Of a stretch of 64,000 nt of DNA, positions 7,692 through 16,272 are shown in pieces. Both the position numbers and the translations under genes were made by a program. This DNA is from Halalkaliarchaeum sp. AArc-CO (lineage in GTDB: Archaea; Halobacteriota; Halobacteria; Halobacteriales; Haloferacaceae), in contig NZ_CP087723.1 of the NCBI RefSeq assembly GCF_024972735.1, forward strand, positions 2,294,001 to 2,358,000. Direction: 5' to 3'. How positions within the stretch are numbered: the stretch's first letter is position 1; each line of letters opens with the position of its first letter. The notes beneath the pieces are model-generated. The model was not told where the DNA came from. It did not search any database and saw nothing but the letters and a program-made list of their open reading frames with translations.

Positions 7692-8228
7692 CTAGTCTTT
7701 CCGCTTGACTACGTCGCCAAGCGTCATCGTCCCCGTCGAGTCGCTGGACCACTCGGAGTCTTCGACGTCCTCGCCCTCGAGGAGCGAGATCTCGAGTTCC
7801 CGCTCGAGTTTCTTTTGAACGTCGTCGCTGGGGAGAATGTCGCCGCGTTCGAGCTTCCGAATCAGGCTCGCCTTCTCGTTGAGCTTCTTCGCGAGCTCCT
7901 CCTGGCTCATGCCGGTCGACTCGCGGGCGTTCCGGATCCGGTCGTCGTAGTCGGCCGCGAGCTCGTCCATCTCGTCGAACATGTCCCGCCGGCGCGACCG
8001 GGAGGATCCGCCCGACCCCGTGCTTCCGGCGCCCCCGCCGCCGGAGTCGCCCGATGCGGTGCCCGAACTCGAGGTCGTGGAGTACTTGCTCCCCGAGGAA
8101 CCGGTAGACTCGGTGCGGACCTCCGTGCCGAACTCCGAACAGGAGTCACAAAGCTCCAGCTCGGCGCCTTCGACCTTGGTCGTGGTGAGGGACGGCTTCT
8201 CCGCACCACACATCTCACACTGGGGCAT
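7692..8228 (-). CDS. mbf1: Archaeal multiprotein bridging factor aMBF1
   Basis: The 178-residue protein starts MPQCEMCGAEKP with a second CDSC pair at about residues 38-41, forming the N-terminal zinc ribbon of archaeal MBF1. A long Ser/Gly-rich linker (about 45-82) follows. A C-terminal Cro-like HTH reads RNARESTGMSQEELAKKLNEKASLIRKLERGDILPSDD in two parts (about 98-140). Archaeal MBF1 is thought to touch the ribosome or the basal transcription apparatus. The gene is monocistronic, with a T-rich run on its coding strand (7678-7684) just past the stop that could terminate transcription. The start at 8228 gives the canonical MPQCEMCG. Confidence 0.9.
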   Translation of the reverse strand: MPQCEMCGAEKPSLTTTKVEGAELELCDSCSEFGTEVRTESTGSSGSKYSTTSSSGTASGDSGGGGAGSTGSGGSSRSRRRDMFDEMDELAADYDDRIRNARESTGMSQEELAKKLNEKASLIRKLERGDILPSDDVQKKLERELEISLLEGEDVEDSEWSSDSTGTMTLGDVVKRKD

Positions 8229-8301
8229 ACACGTCCGTACCGCCGCCGAGAGTAAAAACCACACGCCCCAGTGTCGAGCGCCGAGAACGGACCCCGGCGC
8301 G

Positions 8302-8904
8302 TCACAGATCGGACCACGCGCCGTAGAACCGCTGGAGCGCGGTCAGGTGGCCGACCACCGCGAACGCGACGAGTAGCAGTTCGACGACAGTAAAGCCCGC
8401 GGCCAGTTCGCCGGGGACCACCGCCGCAACGACGCCGACGACGCCCACGAGCGCGAGGCGGTCCGCCCGTCCGAGGGCGCCGCCGTACTCCCGACCGAGG
8501 CCGACCGCCTGGATCTGGGTGCCGAGATACGAGGTCATCAACACCCCGGTGACAGCCAGAAAGCCCAGCAGATACGCACCCGTTCCCGCCGCGAGTCCGG
8601 CGATGATCGCGATGTCGGCGTAGCGGTCCAGCACGTGATCCAGCAGGTCGCCCGCCGCCGACGCCTGGTTTTGACGGCGAGCGAGCGCGCCGTCGACCAG
8701 ATCGAGCCAACCGTTCGCGAACACCAGCACCGCGCCGACGACGAACCAAACTGGCTCCGCGATCGCGAACGCGCCGCCGGCCGCAAGCGCGCTGCCGAAC
8801 GCCAGCACGCTCACCCCGTCGGGGGAGAGGCCGACCGCGTCGGCGGCGTCGACGAACGGCCTCAAGGCCCTGTCGGCGATCGGGCGGAGCCGATCCAGCG
8901 TCAC
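8302..8904 (-). CDS. CDP-alcohol phosphatidyltransferase family membrane protein
   Basis: A 200-residue integral membrane enzyme with the CDP-alcohol phosphotransferase signature DG-x2-AR-x8-G-x3-D-x3-D, read as DGALARRQNQASAAGDLLDH followed by VLD. Several hydrophobic helices flank it. Enzymes of this family join CDP-archaeol to polar alcohols such as glycerol phosphate or inositol phosphate; which acceptor is used cannot be read from sequence. The GTG start at 8904 overlaps the stop of the upstream kinase gene in the string GTGA, which implies translational coupling. The arginine-rich in-frame sequence upstream is a shadow of the kinase gene and was excluded. Confidence 0.82.
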   Translation of the reverse strand: MTLDRLRPIADRALRPFVDAADAVGLSPDGVSVLAFGSALAAGGAFAIAEPVWFVVGAVLVFANGWLDLVDGALARRQNQASAAGDLLDHVLDRYADIAIIAGLAAGTGAYLLGFLAVTGVLMTSYLGTQIQAVGLGREYGGALGRADRLALVGVVGVVAAVVPGELAAGFTVVELLLVAFAVVGHLTALQRFYGAWSDL

Positions 8905-9488
8905 CCGTCTGTCCCCCCCGGGAGAAACTCGAGATAGTCGACCTGGCCGGCGCTGGGCGCCCGCTCCCCGCGAACCACTGCCGCGATCTCCTCGGCCACC
9001 GTCGAACTCGGCCAGTCGGTCGTGTCGATCTCGAACACCGACTCCCGGCCGTGACGTTCGACCGCCTCCGAGAGGATCACGTCGAGCGCCTCGCTCTCGC
9101 GGTTCTCCACGGCGTTCGCGGGTGACTCCCCGCGGTTCAACAGCCGTTCTTCCAGCACGTCCGGCCGGCACCGCAACACGATCACCCGGTCCGCCTCGAG
9201 GTGGTGGGCGACGTGCGACTCGACGATCCCGCTCCAGTCGCCCAGCCGGTCGCGCACCGCATCGAGATCGACGACGAGGGTGTCGCGCTCCGCGTCGCGG
9301 TCGGTCCACAGCCCGTCGGATTTCACGAGGTCGTTGAGGTGAACGACGTCGACCTCGAGGTCGGTGGCGTCGGCCAGTTGCTCGGTCGCGGAGGTCTTTC
9401 CGGTTCCGGGAGTCCCGGTCACGACGACCCGGCGGGCACGGCTCCCGGGGGGCGACATGTCGTCGGCCTCTTCGGCCCTTTCAGTCAC
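8901..9488 (-). CDS. Adenylate kinase-like NTPase (Fap7/AK6 family)
   Basis: The 195-residue product has a P-loop VVVTGTPGTGKTSATEQLA and the short AMP-lid layout of archaeal AK6/Fap7 proteins (HLNDLV, ESHVAHHLEADRVIVLRCRP, then LEERLLNRG.. and NRESEALDVILSEAV). Members act as adenylate kinases and in small-subunit ribosome maturation. The GTG start at 9488 overlaps the end of hisC by 8 nt. An internal ATG at 9458 would give 185 residues and removes an unneeded leader, so the start is not settled. It is the middle gene of a coupled three-gene set with hisC and the CDP-alcohol transferase. Confidence 0.82.
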   Translation of the reverse strand: MTERAEEADDMSPPGSRARRVVVTGTPGTGKTSATEQLADATDLEVDVVHLNDLVKSDGLWTDRDAERDTLVVDLDAVRDRLGDWSGIVESHVAHHLEADRVIVLRCRPDVLEERLLNRGESPANAVENRESEALDVILSEAVERHGRESVFEIDTTDWPSSTVAEEIAAVVRGERAPSAGQVDYLEFLPGGTDG

Positions 9489-10584
9489 GCGTCCTCACCC
9501 CGGCGACGTCGGCGTCGGCGAGCACCTCCTCGAGCGTCTCGACCGCGAGTGTCGTCTCCTCGCGGGTTCCACAGGAGATGCGGACGTACTCGGGGAGCCC
9601 GAAGCTCGTGCAGTCCCGGATCACCACGCCCGCCCGTTTGCTGCGTTCGGCGACCGTTTCCGCGTCGCCGACGTGTGCCAGCACGAAGTTGGCCGCGCTC
9701 TCGACGGTCGGGACGTCGAGTTCGGTCCGGAGGTACTCCCGGCTCCATCTCGCAGTCTCGACGGACGTCTGGAGGTGGTCGTCGTCTCCCAGTGCCGCCA
9801 TCGCCGCCCGACAGGCGAGTTCGTTCACCGCGAACGGGGTGTTCACCCGGGCGTAGGCGTCGCCCCATTCCCCGGGGACGACCGCGTAGCCGACCCGAAG
9901 GCCGGCGAGTCCGTACGCCTTCGAGAACGTCCGGGTCACCGCAAGGTTTCGGTGGGAGTCCAGCAGCTCGATACTCGAGGGAGACTCGCTGAACTCGCCG
10001 TACGCCTCGTCGACGATCACGAGCGTCCGGTCCTCGACCGACGAGAGCAGTTCCAGAAGCTCGTGCCGCGGGAACTCGGATCCAGCAGGGTTGTGGGGCG
10101 TGGTGACGTAGACGATCCGCTCGCCGTCGTAGGCAGACAGCACGGCGTCTGCGGTCCCGGCGAAATCGTTCCCGGACGAGAGGTCGTACGTCGCCACCGT
10201 CCCGTGGTGGTACCGCGCGCTCATCGGGTAGTACGCGAACCCGGGGTCGGGGACGAGCACTCGATCCCCCGCTGACAGCATCGCCCGGGCGAGGTAATCA
10301 AGCGCGCCGTCGGCCCCCGGAGAGAGCCACACCTGCCGGGAGTCGACCCCCCACTCCGCGGCGATTCGGTCGGTCAGATCGGCGTGTGCGGCCTTCGGAT
10401 ACTGGTGAATGCGGTCGGCGTGTTCCCTGATCGCTTCGACCGCGGCTGGGCTGGGTCCGTGGGGGTTCTCGTTCGAGGAGAGCGCGACGAGCTCGTCGGG
10501 ATCGACGCCGAGTTCCCGGGCGACCTCCTCGATGCCGCTTCCGGGGACGTACGGCGAGTGTGAAGAGAGGTCCCGTGGTTGCAT
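9481..10584 (-). CDS. hisC: Histidinol-phosphate aminotransferase
   Basis: A 367-residue class I/II PLP aminotransferase. The N-terminus MQPRDLSSHSPYVPG is the haloarchaeal HisC start. Markers include LSSNENPHGPSP (substrate contact), DEAYGEFSE, the PLP-lysine segment RTFSKAYGLAGLRVGYAV, and the C-terminal RISCGTREET. It makes histidinol phosphate from imidazole-acetol phosphate in histidine biosynthesis. Histidine degradation genes (hutUGI) lie about 11 kb away in the same window. The ATG at 10584 is preferred over an upstream ATG 13 codons away with no conserved residues between. Confidence 0.93.
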   Translation of the reverse strand: MQPRDLSSHSPYVPGSGIEEVARELGVDPDELVALSSNENPHGPSPAAVEAIREHADRIHQYPKAAHADLTDRIAAEWGVDSRQVWLSPGADGALDYLARAMLSAGDRVLVPDPGFAYYPMSARYHHGTVATYDLSSGNDFAGTADAVLSAYDGERIVYVTTPHNPAGSEFPRHELLELLSSVEDRTLVIVDEAYGEFSESPSSIELLDSHRNLAVTRTFSKAYGLAGLRVGYAVVPGEWGDAYARVNTPFAVNELACRAAMAALGDDDHLQTSVETARWSREYLRTELDVPTVESAANFVLAHVGDAETVAERSKRAGVVIRDCTSFGLPEYVRISCGTREETTLAVETLEEVLADADVAGVRTRD

Positions 10585-10721
10585 GTCGGAAGCCTCGGGA
10601 CCGCGCGACTTAAGGGTGCTCAAGCCGCTTCGGCCCTGCGGTCAGGGATCGGTGTATCCGCGCTATTTTCTCGGTCTCCGTTTTCGTGGCCCATTTGTTC
10701 GTTCGATCCCTGGAGGGGGGC

Positions 10722-11291
10722 ATGGACGGATACGACGCCGTGGTGTACGACCTGGACGGCACTCTCGCCAGGCTCGACGTCGACTGGGAGGCAGTCGCCC
10801 GAGAAGCGGCAGCAGTGTACCGGACCGCGGGAGTCGATCCGCCGGCCGGGGACCTCTGGAACCTGTTAGACGAAGCCGGAGCGCACGGCGTCGGCGAGGA
10901 GGTCGCGAGACTCGTCTGCGAGCGGGAACGCGAGGGCGCACGTCGATCGGATCGACTGTTCCTCGCCGATCAGCTCGTCGAACGAGCATCGGCCGGCGTC
11001 CCGATCGGTGTCTGCTCGCTCAACTGCGAGGACGCCGTCCGGATCGCGCTCGCGGAACACGGACTCGCCGAGTCAGTCGGCCAGGGAGCGATCGTGGGAC
11101 GGGACACGGTCGCGACCCGAAAGCCGGATCCGGAGCCGTTGCTGTCGACGTGTCGGGCGCTTTCGGTCGACCCCGAACGAACGCTGTTCGTCGGCGACTC
11201 CCCCCGGGACGAACGAACTGCAGACCGCGCCGGTACCGGGTTCGCGTACGTCTCGGAGCTCGTTTCGGATCGCGACGAACCGTCCCCCTAG
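10722..11291 (+). CDS. HAD-superfamily hydrolase
   Basis: The 189-residue protein has the HAD motifs in order: DLDGTLARLDVDW (motif I, nucleophile D), VCSLNC (motif II region), RKPDPEPL (motif III lysine), and FVGDSPRDERTADRAG (motif IV). The cap is small and helical. Phosphatase or phosphoglycolate-phosphatase-like activity is probable; the substrate is not evident. ATG at 10722 is preceded by a GGAGGGGGG Shine-Dalgarno-like run and puts the aspartate motif at the usual distance from the N-terminus. Confidence 0.85.
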   Translation: MDGYDAVVYDLDGTLARLDVDWEAVAREAAAVYRTAGVDPPAGDLWNLLDEAGAHGVGEEVARLVCEREREGARRSDRLFLADQLVERASAGVPIGVCSLNCEDAVRIALAEHGLAESVGQGAIVGRDTVATRKPDPEPLLSTCRALSVDPERTLFVGDSPRDERTADRAGTGFAYVSELVSDRDEPSP

Positions 11292-11309
11292 TCCGCGTCG
11301 ATCCCCCGA

Positions 11310-11561
11310 TCAGTCGACGCCGGTCACCCGGTGTCGCTTCGCGTAGGCGAACACGGCGATCGCCGTGAAGAACCAGATCGGCGCGCCGACCCGGATCGCG
11401 AACGCGGCGCGTTCGCCCCACGTCGCGAGCTCGACGCCGGTTCCCGAAGCCAAAAGCGCGACGGCGGGCGCGCCAACGATGATGGTGACGACGAACGTCA
11501 CCTGCATCACCCAGCCGTAATCGACCCCCTCCGGGTCGGTCTCGTCGACGACTCGTGGCAC
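11310..11561 (-). CDS. Small two-helix membrane protein (DUF5822-like)
   Basis: An 83-residue protein starting at a GTG: VPRVVDETDPEGVDYGWVMQ, then two hydrophobic helices (VTFVVTIIVGAPAVALLAS and an AIRVGAPIWFFTAIAVFAY segment) and a short basic tail. Similar small proteins with the DPEGVDYGWVMQ signature are widespread in haloarchaea and carry the label DUF5822; no function is known. It is convergent with the HAD gene and divergent from panB. Longer in-frame starts run into panB and were rejected. Confidence 0.7.
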   Translation of the reverse strand: MPRVVDETDPEGVDYGWVMQVTFVVTIIVGAPAVALLASGTGVELATWGERAAFAIRVGAPIWFFTAIAVFAYAKRHRVTGVD

Positions 11562-11688
11562 GACCGAGCGGTTTGTGGGGTGGCGAGTAAGAGTTACCGA
11601 TTCCGTCCCCTGACGCCCCCGGCGCGTCGTCTGGTCCGGACGACCGGCCACCGGACGCTTTATTCTTCGGGTGTCTGAACGTGGAGGT

Positions 11689-12501
11689 ATGGTGACGACA
11701 CGCGACCTCCGCGAGCGCGCGGGCGAGGAGCCGATCACCATGCTGACGGCGTACGACGCGCCGACCGCAGAGATCGTCGATCGGGCCGGCATCGACGTGA
11801 TCCTGGTGGGCGACAGCATGGGAAACGCGGTGCTCGGTTACGAGACGACGCTTCCGGTGACGCTCGAGGAGATGCACAGCCGGACGTCTGCGGTTGCCCG
11901 AGCGACCGATGAGGCGCTCGTCGTGGCCGACATGCCGTTTCTCTCGTTCGGCGTCGATACGGCCGAAAGCGTGGAAAACGCCGGCCGACTCCTGAAGGAG
12001 GCGAACGCCGACGCGGTCAAAATCGAGAGCGGCCGGCACACGGTCGAACTGACCGAACGGCTCGCCCAGGTCGGGATCCCGGTGATGGCACACGTCGGGC
12101 TCACCCCACAGCAGGTCAACGAGCTCGGCGGCTACGCCCGGCAGGGAACCACACAGGACGCAGCCAAGGATCTGCTCGAACTCGCGATCGCCCACCAGGA
12201 GGCCGGGGCGTTCTCGGTTGTACTGGAACACGTCCCCGCGAACGTCGCCGCCAGGGTGACCGAGGAGCTGTCGATCCCGACGATCGGGATCGGCGCCGGC
12301 GGCGACTGCGACGGCCAGGTGCTCGTGATCACCGACGTCCTGGGGATCGAGGCGGAGTCGCCGTCGTTTTCCAAACAGTACGCCGACCTCAGAGGCGAGA
12401 TGAAACGGGCCGTCGAGGAGTTCAAACGGGAGGTCGAATCCGGCGCGTTCCCGGCCGAGGAACACAGCCACGTCGAGGAGGGCCTCGAAGGACTGGACTG
12501 A
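11689..12501 (+). CDS. panB: 3-methyl-2-oxobutanoate hydroxymethyltransferase
   Basis: The 270-residue protein carries the ketopantoate hydroxymethyltransferase signatures: TMLTAYDAPTAEIVDRAGID, VGDSMGNAVLGYETTLPVT (metal-binding D), EEMHSRTSAVAR, VAHVGLTPQQVNELGG-like MAHVGLTPQQVN, and the C-terminal PTIGIGAGGDCDGQVLVITD. It transfers a hydroxymethyl group from methylene-tetrahydrofolate or a pterin onto 2-oxoisovalerate, the first step to pantoate and coenzyme A. ATG at 11689 has a GGAGG site immediately upstream and a TATA-like CTTTATTC about 30 nt before the start. Confidence 0.95.
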   Translation: MVTTRDLRERAGEEPITMLTAYDAPTAEIVDRAGIDVILVGDSMGNAVLGYETTLPVTLEEMHSRTSAVARATDEALVVADMPFLSFGVDTAESVENAGRLLKEANADAVKIESGRHTVELTERLAQVGIPVMAHVGLTPQQVNELGGYARQGTTQDAAKDLLELAIAHQEAGAFSVVLEHVPANVAARVTEELSIPTIGIGAGGDCDGQVLVITDVLGIEAESPSFSKQYADLRGEMKRAVEEFKREVESGAFPAEEHSHVEEGLEGLD

Positions 12502-12546
12502 TACTGATTATGAGTGCCAGTGGTCTCGGGAAACCGGCTCGCGACG

Positions 12547-13515
12547 TCACTGCCCGTTTCCGATCCGGCTGTGGGCCCCGATGAGTGCGCCGGCGAAGTC
12601 GAGCCCCTCGATGTGGGTGTCCTCGTCGATGATCGACCGCTTGATCTCCGCGTCACGAATCGTCACGTCCGGAAAGACGATCGCCTCCGACAGCGACGAG
12701 TTGACGACCGAAGAGTCAGCCATCACGTGGACGTTCTCGTCTAACTGGGAGTGTTCGACAGTCGCGTCGGGATGAACCAGGCAGTCGCCGTCGAGTTTCC
12801 ACCGGACGGCGTCGAGATAGCTTTCGGGGGTTCCGATGTCGAACCAGGCACCGTCGAACGTGAACGCGTGGACCTGCTTTCGCTCCTGGAGCCACTGGAT
12901 GAACCACCCCGGTTCGTCCGGATTGTTTCCGCCCTCGAGATACGTCTCGAACAGCGACAGCGACGTCGCGGGGAACGCGTAACAGGCGATCGACACCAGC
13001 GTCGAGTGGGGGTCGTCGGGCTTCTCCTGGAAGTCGACGACCCGCTCGCCGTCGAGTTCGACCAGCCCGTACGACTTCGCCCGCTCCCGGGAGCCGACGT
13101 CGTAGGCGGCGAGAGCGGGCGTCTCCCGGCGCTGGTAGAAGTCGAGGAACTCCGCGAGGTCGAAGCTGATGAGGTTGTCACCCGCCACAACCAGCAGGTC
13201 GTCGTCGATCCCCTCCCGTCGGATGAGCTGTGCGAGCGCGCCGATCACGCCGAACTTCTCGGACTCGTTTTCGGTGTCCTCGACCGAGAGGATCGGCTTC
13301 TCGTAGGGGGCGTCCGCAAGATACTCCCGGAAGTCCTCCTCGAAGCGCTCGTTCGTGCTCACGTACACTTCGTCGATCCGGTCGTCGACTTCCAGATCGG
13401 CGAACGTCTCGTCGATCACCGTGTTCTCGCCGACGGGAAGAAACATCTTCGGCCGGTTTTTCGTTATCGGCCACAGCCGCGTCGCGTATCCGCCCGCGAG
13501 CACGATCGCCTTCAT
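12547..13515 (-). CDS. Sugar-1-phosphate nucleotidyltransferase
   Basis: A 322-residue nucleotidyltransferase beginning MKAIVLAGGYATRLWPIT with the G-x-G-T-R-L-like pyrophosphorylase loop (here GGYATRLWP), KNRPKMFLPV, and catalytic GDNLISFDLAEFL. The C-terminal 70 residues form a left-handed beta-helix-like repeat (VHPDATVEHSQLDENVHV...). Such enzymes make NDP-sugars (dTDP-glucose, GDP-mannose or UDP-glucose) for glycosylation of surface proteins and lipids. The exact nucleotide and sugar cannot be told. The upstream 30 in-frame codons overlap the divergent HTH gene promoter and are not family-like. Confidence 0.85.
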   Translation of the reverse strand: MKAIVLAGGYATRLWPITKNRPKMFLPVGENTVIDETFADLEVDDRIDEVYVSTNERFEEDFREYLADAPYEKPILSVEDTENESEKFGVIGALAQLIRREGIDDDLLVVAGDNLISFDLAEFLDFYQRRETPALAAYDVGSRERAKSYGLVELDGERVVDFQEKPDDPHSTLVSIACYAFPATSLSLFETYLEGGNNPDEPGWFIQWLQERKQVHAFTFDGAWFDIGTPESYLDAVRWKLDGDCLVHPDATVEHSQLDENVHVMADSSVVNSSLSEAIVFPDVTIRDAEIKRSIIDEDTHIEGLDFAGALIGAHSRIGNGQ

Positions 13516-13574
13516 GACTACAGGGTTACTGCCGGTCGGTAAGTCTCTTTTCCTCGGCGGCCGTCTACCAATCG

Positions 13575-13889
13575 ATGAGTGACGAACCGACGGAGGAAAC
13601 CGCATTCAGAACCACCCGTCAGCGGATCGCCGAGCTCCTCCGCGAGTCCGAGGCGACCGCGAGCGAACTCGCAACACAGGTCGACGTGCCGGTTCCGGCC
13701 GTTTACGATCACGTCAGCCACGTCGCACAGTCGCTTTCGACGGCCGACGAGGAGCTGCTCGTCGCGCCGCCGACGTGCCGCCGCTGCGGATTCGACGGGT
13801 TCGACGATCCGGCGAACCAGCCGTCGCGGTGTCCCGAGTGTCGAAGCGAGGACGTAGCCGAGCCAGTTTTCACGATCCACGGAGAGTAA
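13575..13889 (+). CDS. HTH/zinc-ribbon transcriptional regulator
   Basis: A 104-residue protein with an N-terminal winged-helix-type HTH (TRQRIAELLRESEATASELATQVDVPVPAVYDHV) and a C-terminal rubredoxin-like zinc ribbon with CRRCGFDGF and CPECRSED. This two-part layout is a common haloarchaeal single-gene regulator (ArsR-like with zinc ribbon). The target is unknown. It is transcribed away from the nucleotidyltransferase gene across a 59-nt gap, so the two probably share an intergenic regulatory zone. Confidence 0.8.
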   Translation: MSDEPTEETAFRTTRQRIAELLRESEATASELATQVDVPVPAVYDHVSHVAQSLSTADEELLVAPPTCRRCGFDGFDDPANQPSRCPECRSEDVAEPVFTIHGE

Positions 13890-13926
13890 ACGACACTCGC
13901 GGGGATCGGAGGGTGTCCAAGGGCAG

Positions 13927-14493
13927 CTATCCGTCGCCGCGGCGATCGACGATGACCACCTCGCCGTCCTCGACGGTGACGTTGATGAGCGTCTTGACCC
14001 GGTAGTCAGTGTCGTCCAGCTCGTTCGGGCCGGTCTTTTTGATGACGGCGACGACGTCGATTATCTCCGCGCCGATGTCCGACAGCGCATCGAGGATTCC
14101 CTTCATCGTTCCGCCCGTCGAGAGCACGTCGTCGAGCACGAGCACGCGGTCGCCCGCCTCGACGTCGTTTATGAACATCTCCGACTCGGAGTAGCCGGTC
14201 TGCTTGGCCAGCGACACTTCCCCGTCGAGGCCGTACTCCCGCTTGCGGATCACGACGAGCGGGATGTCGGTCATCAGGGAGACAGCCGTCGAGATGTGGA
14301 TCCCCATCGCCGCGGGGGTGACGATCTTGTCGACGTCTTCCAGTTCCGCCTTCCGGATGATTTTGATGACGATCTCCCGGAGCAGTTCCGGTTCGAGCAT
14401 CGGGACGCCGTCGCTGATCGGATGAACGAAGTACTGGTATTCGCCCTTCTCGATGATCGGGGCGTCGAGCAACGACTGTTCCAGTCGATCCAT
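13927..14493 (-). CDS. hpt: Hypoxanthine/adenine phosphoribosyltransferase
   Basis: A 188-residue PRTase with the PRPP-binding loop [18 protein letters not shown] and the archaeal hpt layout ([51 protein letters not shown]). It salvages hypoxanthine or adenine to the nucleotide using PRPP. The family is close to haloarchaeal purine PRTases, some of which act on both adenine and hypoxanthine. Monocistronic; convergent with the HTH gene, 37 nt apart. Confidence 0.92.
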   Translation of the reverse strand: MDRLEQSLLDAPIIEKGEYQYFVHPISDGVPMLEPELLREIVIKIIRKAELEDVDKIVTPAAMGIHISTAVSLMTDIPLVVIRKREYGLDGEVSLAKQTGYSESEMFINDVEAGDRVLVLDDVLSTGGTMKGILDALSDIGAEIIDVVAVIKKTGPNELDDTDYRVKTLINVTVEDGEVVIVDRRGDG

Positions 14494-14577
14494 GTCGTGG
14501 GTACTGGGGTAGGAAGATAAAAAGTGACGGTTCGCAGCTCACGGGGGGCTGGAGCTGTGAGAAACGATCCCGAGCGG

Positions 14578-16272
14578 TCACCGACGCCCGAGCCGTCGTT
14601 CGACGTCGAACAGCTTCATCGCTTCGAGATAGTTCCGGTGTTCCGCCTCGAGTGAATCCACCGCCCGCTCGTCCCCGAGGACGCGCTCGACGTTGTCGAC
14701 CAGTTGATCGGCCGCCAGCACGTCCGGGACGGCGACGAACTCCGCACCGGCCGCCAGGAGTTCGCGTGCTTCCCCGGATTTGTCGGCCCGGAGAATGACG
14801 TCGGCGCGCGTTTCGAGTGCGAGAATCGACTCGGAAACCGGCCGGTGATCGGCAGTCGATATCACGAGCTGTGCACGGTCGACCCGGGCCAGGTCCATCG
14901 GATACGACGCCATCGCGTCGCCGAGCACGTAGTTGCGACAGTCGGCACGGAGGTCATCGAGCAGTGTCGGATCGTTCTCGAGAACGACGTATTCCTCGCC
15001 GAGTTCCTCGAGTGTTTCCACGACCCGCCGCCCCTGGCGGCCGTAGCCGACGACGACGACGTGATCGGTCAGTCCGTCCTCGACGCTACTGTTGGTGTCG
15101 ATGTACCGGGTTCGCCCCGAAAGTATCGGCTCCAAGATTGCGTCGTAGAAGGCGTTCTCGTACCGCTCTGAAACCGCCCCGATAATCATCGTCGCGACGC
15201 CGGCGAGAACGATCGCCTCGAACAACGGTGGGGCGATCGTCCCGAGCAGCCACGCCTGGATCGCGATCACGAGCGACAGCTCGCTGACCTGGTTGAGGCT
15301 CGACCCAGCCAGGAACGCCGTCCGGCCGTCGTATCCCTCGAACACGAACGCGAGCGCGTGCAGTGCCGGGTTGGCTGCGATGACGAGCAGCGTGAGAATG
15401 CTCGAAAGCACGACGACCTCGATGGTCGGAACCGCCACCAGCGCACCCAGGGTGACGAAGAAGATCGCAGCGAAGAAGTCCTTGATCGACTCGATCCCGT
15501 TTCGAACGGCGAGCGACTCCACCCCTTCGCTCCGGACTGCCAGCCCAGCAGCGAACGCCCCGACGACGATCGAGATCCCAACCGTTTCGGCGGCGGCCAG
15601 GAACGCGATCAGGATCGAGATGCTCCCCATCAAGATTAGCTCCTCGCCGCCATCGGAGATCCGAACCAGTGCGGGGTAGCCGTGGCGGTAGATGAGCAGG
15701 CCCGCCAGGACGAACAGCACGGCGTAGCCGATCTTCGAGGTGATCAACTGTGCGTCCGTGATGACTTCCGCCGACAGGACGACCAGTGCCATGATCGCCA
15801 CCACATCGTCGAAGAAGTGCACCGAGGAGGCGAGACGACCGTACACGAGGTCGTTTCGGATCTCTTCAGCGAGTACGGCACCACCGACGAGCGTCGAACT
15901 CAGCGTCGCCGCCGCGCCGAAGTAGATCGCGTTCCGGAACGGATCCTCGAACCCGAACAGGTCGCCGAGAAGATACCCGATTCCGACGGCGATCGGCGCA
16001 ACGAGGGCCAGCTGCGTGAGTGCGGCGACTTCTCCGTCTCGCAGCACCGACTGGAGGTCGCCGAGGTCGATCCGGATCCCGAAGACGAACACCAGGAAGG
16101 CGATCCCCCACAGCGCGAGTTCGACCAGCGCGGGCTGGCCGACGACGAGCCCCGTTATCAGCCCCGCGATGATGTAAAACGGGATCGGAGGAAGGCCGAG
16201 CTGGTTTGCAACCAGCAGCAAGGCCCCGGCGGTGACGAACACCACCGCGAGGGCGATCACGAACTCAGTCAT
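14578..16272 (-). CDS. CPA2 cation/proton antiporter with C-terminal RCK_N domain
   Basis: A 564-residue KefB/KhtU-like transporter. About 12 hydrophobic helices fill residues 1-385 (for example FVIALAVVFVTAGALLLVA, SSVHFFDDVVAIMALVVL with the paired acidic residues of CPA2). They are followed by a Rossmann TrkA-N/RCK domain: HVVVVGYGRQGRRVVETLEE with the G-x-G-x-x-G fold, then YVLGDAM. The ATG at 16272 overlaps the upstream antiporter stop by 8 nt (ATGACTGA), so it is translationally coupled and third in the operon. It may exchange K+ or Na+ for H+; ion selectivity is not readable. Confidence 0.88.
   Translation of the reverse strand: MTEFVIALAVVFVTAGALLLVANQLGLPPIPFYIIAGLITGLVVGQPALVELALWGIAFLVFVFGIRIDLGDLQSVLRDGEVAALTQLALVAPIAVGIGYLLGDLFGFEDPFRNAIYFGAAATLSSTLVGGAVLAEEIRNDLVYGRLASSVHFFDDVVAIMALVVLSAEVITDAQLITSKIGYAVLFVLAGLLIYRHGYPALVRISDGGEELILMGSISILIAFLAAAETVGISIVVGAFAAGLAVRSEGVESLAVRNGIESIKDFFAAIFFVTLGALVAVPTIEVVVLSSILTLLVIAANPALHALAFVFEGYDGRTAFLAGSSLNQVSELSLVIAIQAWLLGTIAPPLFEAIVLAGVATMIIGAVSERYENAFYDAILEPILSGRTRYIDTNSSVEDGLTDHVVVVGYGRQGRRVVETLEELGEEYVVLENDPTLLDDLRADCRNYVLGDAMASYPMDLARVDRAQLVISTADHRPVSESILALETRADVILRADKSGEARELLAAGAEFVAVPDVLAADQLVDNVERVLGDERAVDSLEAEHRNYLEAMKLFDVERRLGRR

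Noticed and set aside
7495-7695. 66-codon frame in the gap before mbf1
   Set aside because: No start context or similarity; the region fits a structured RNA better, though neither is proven.
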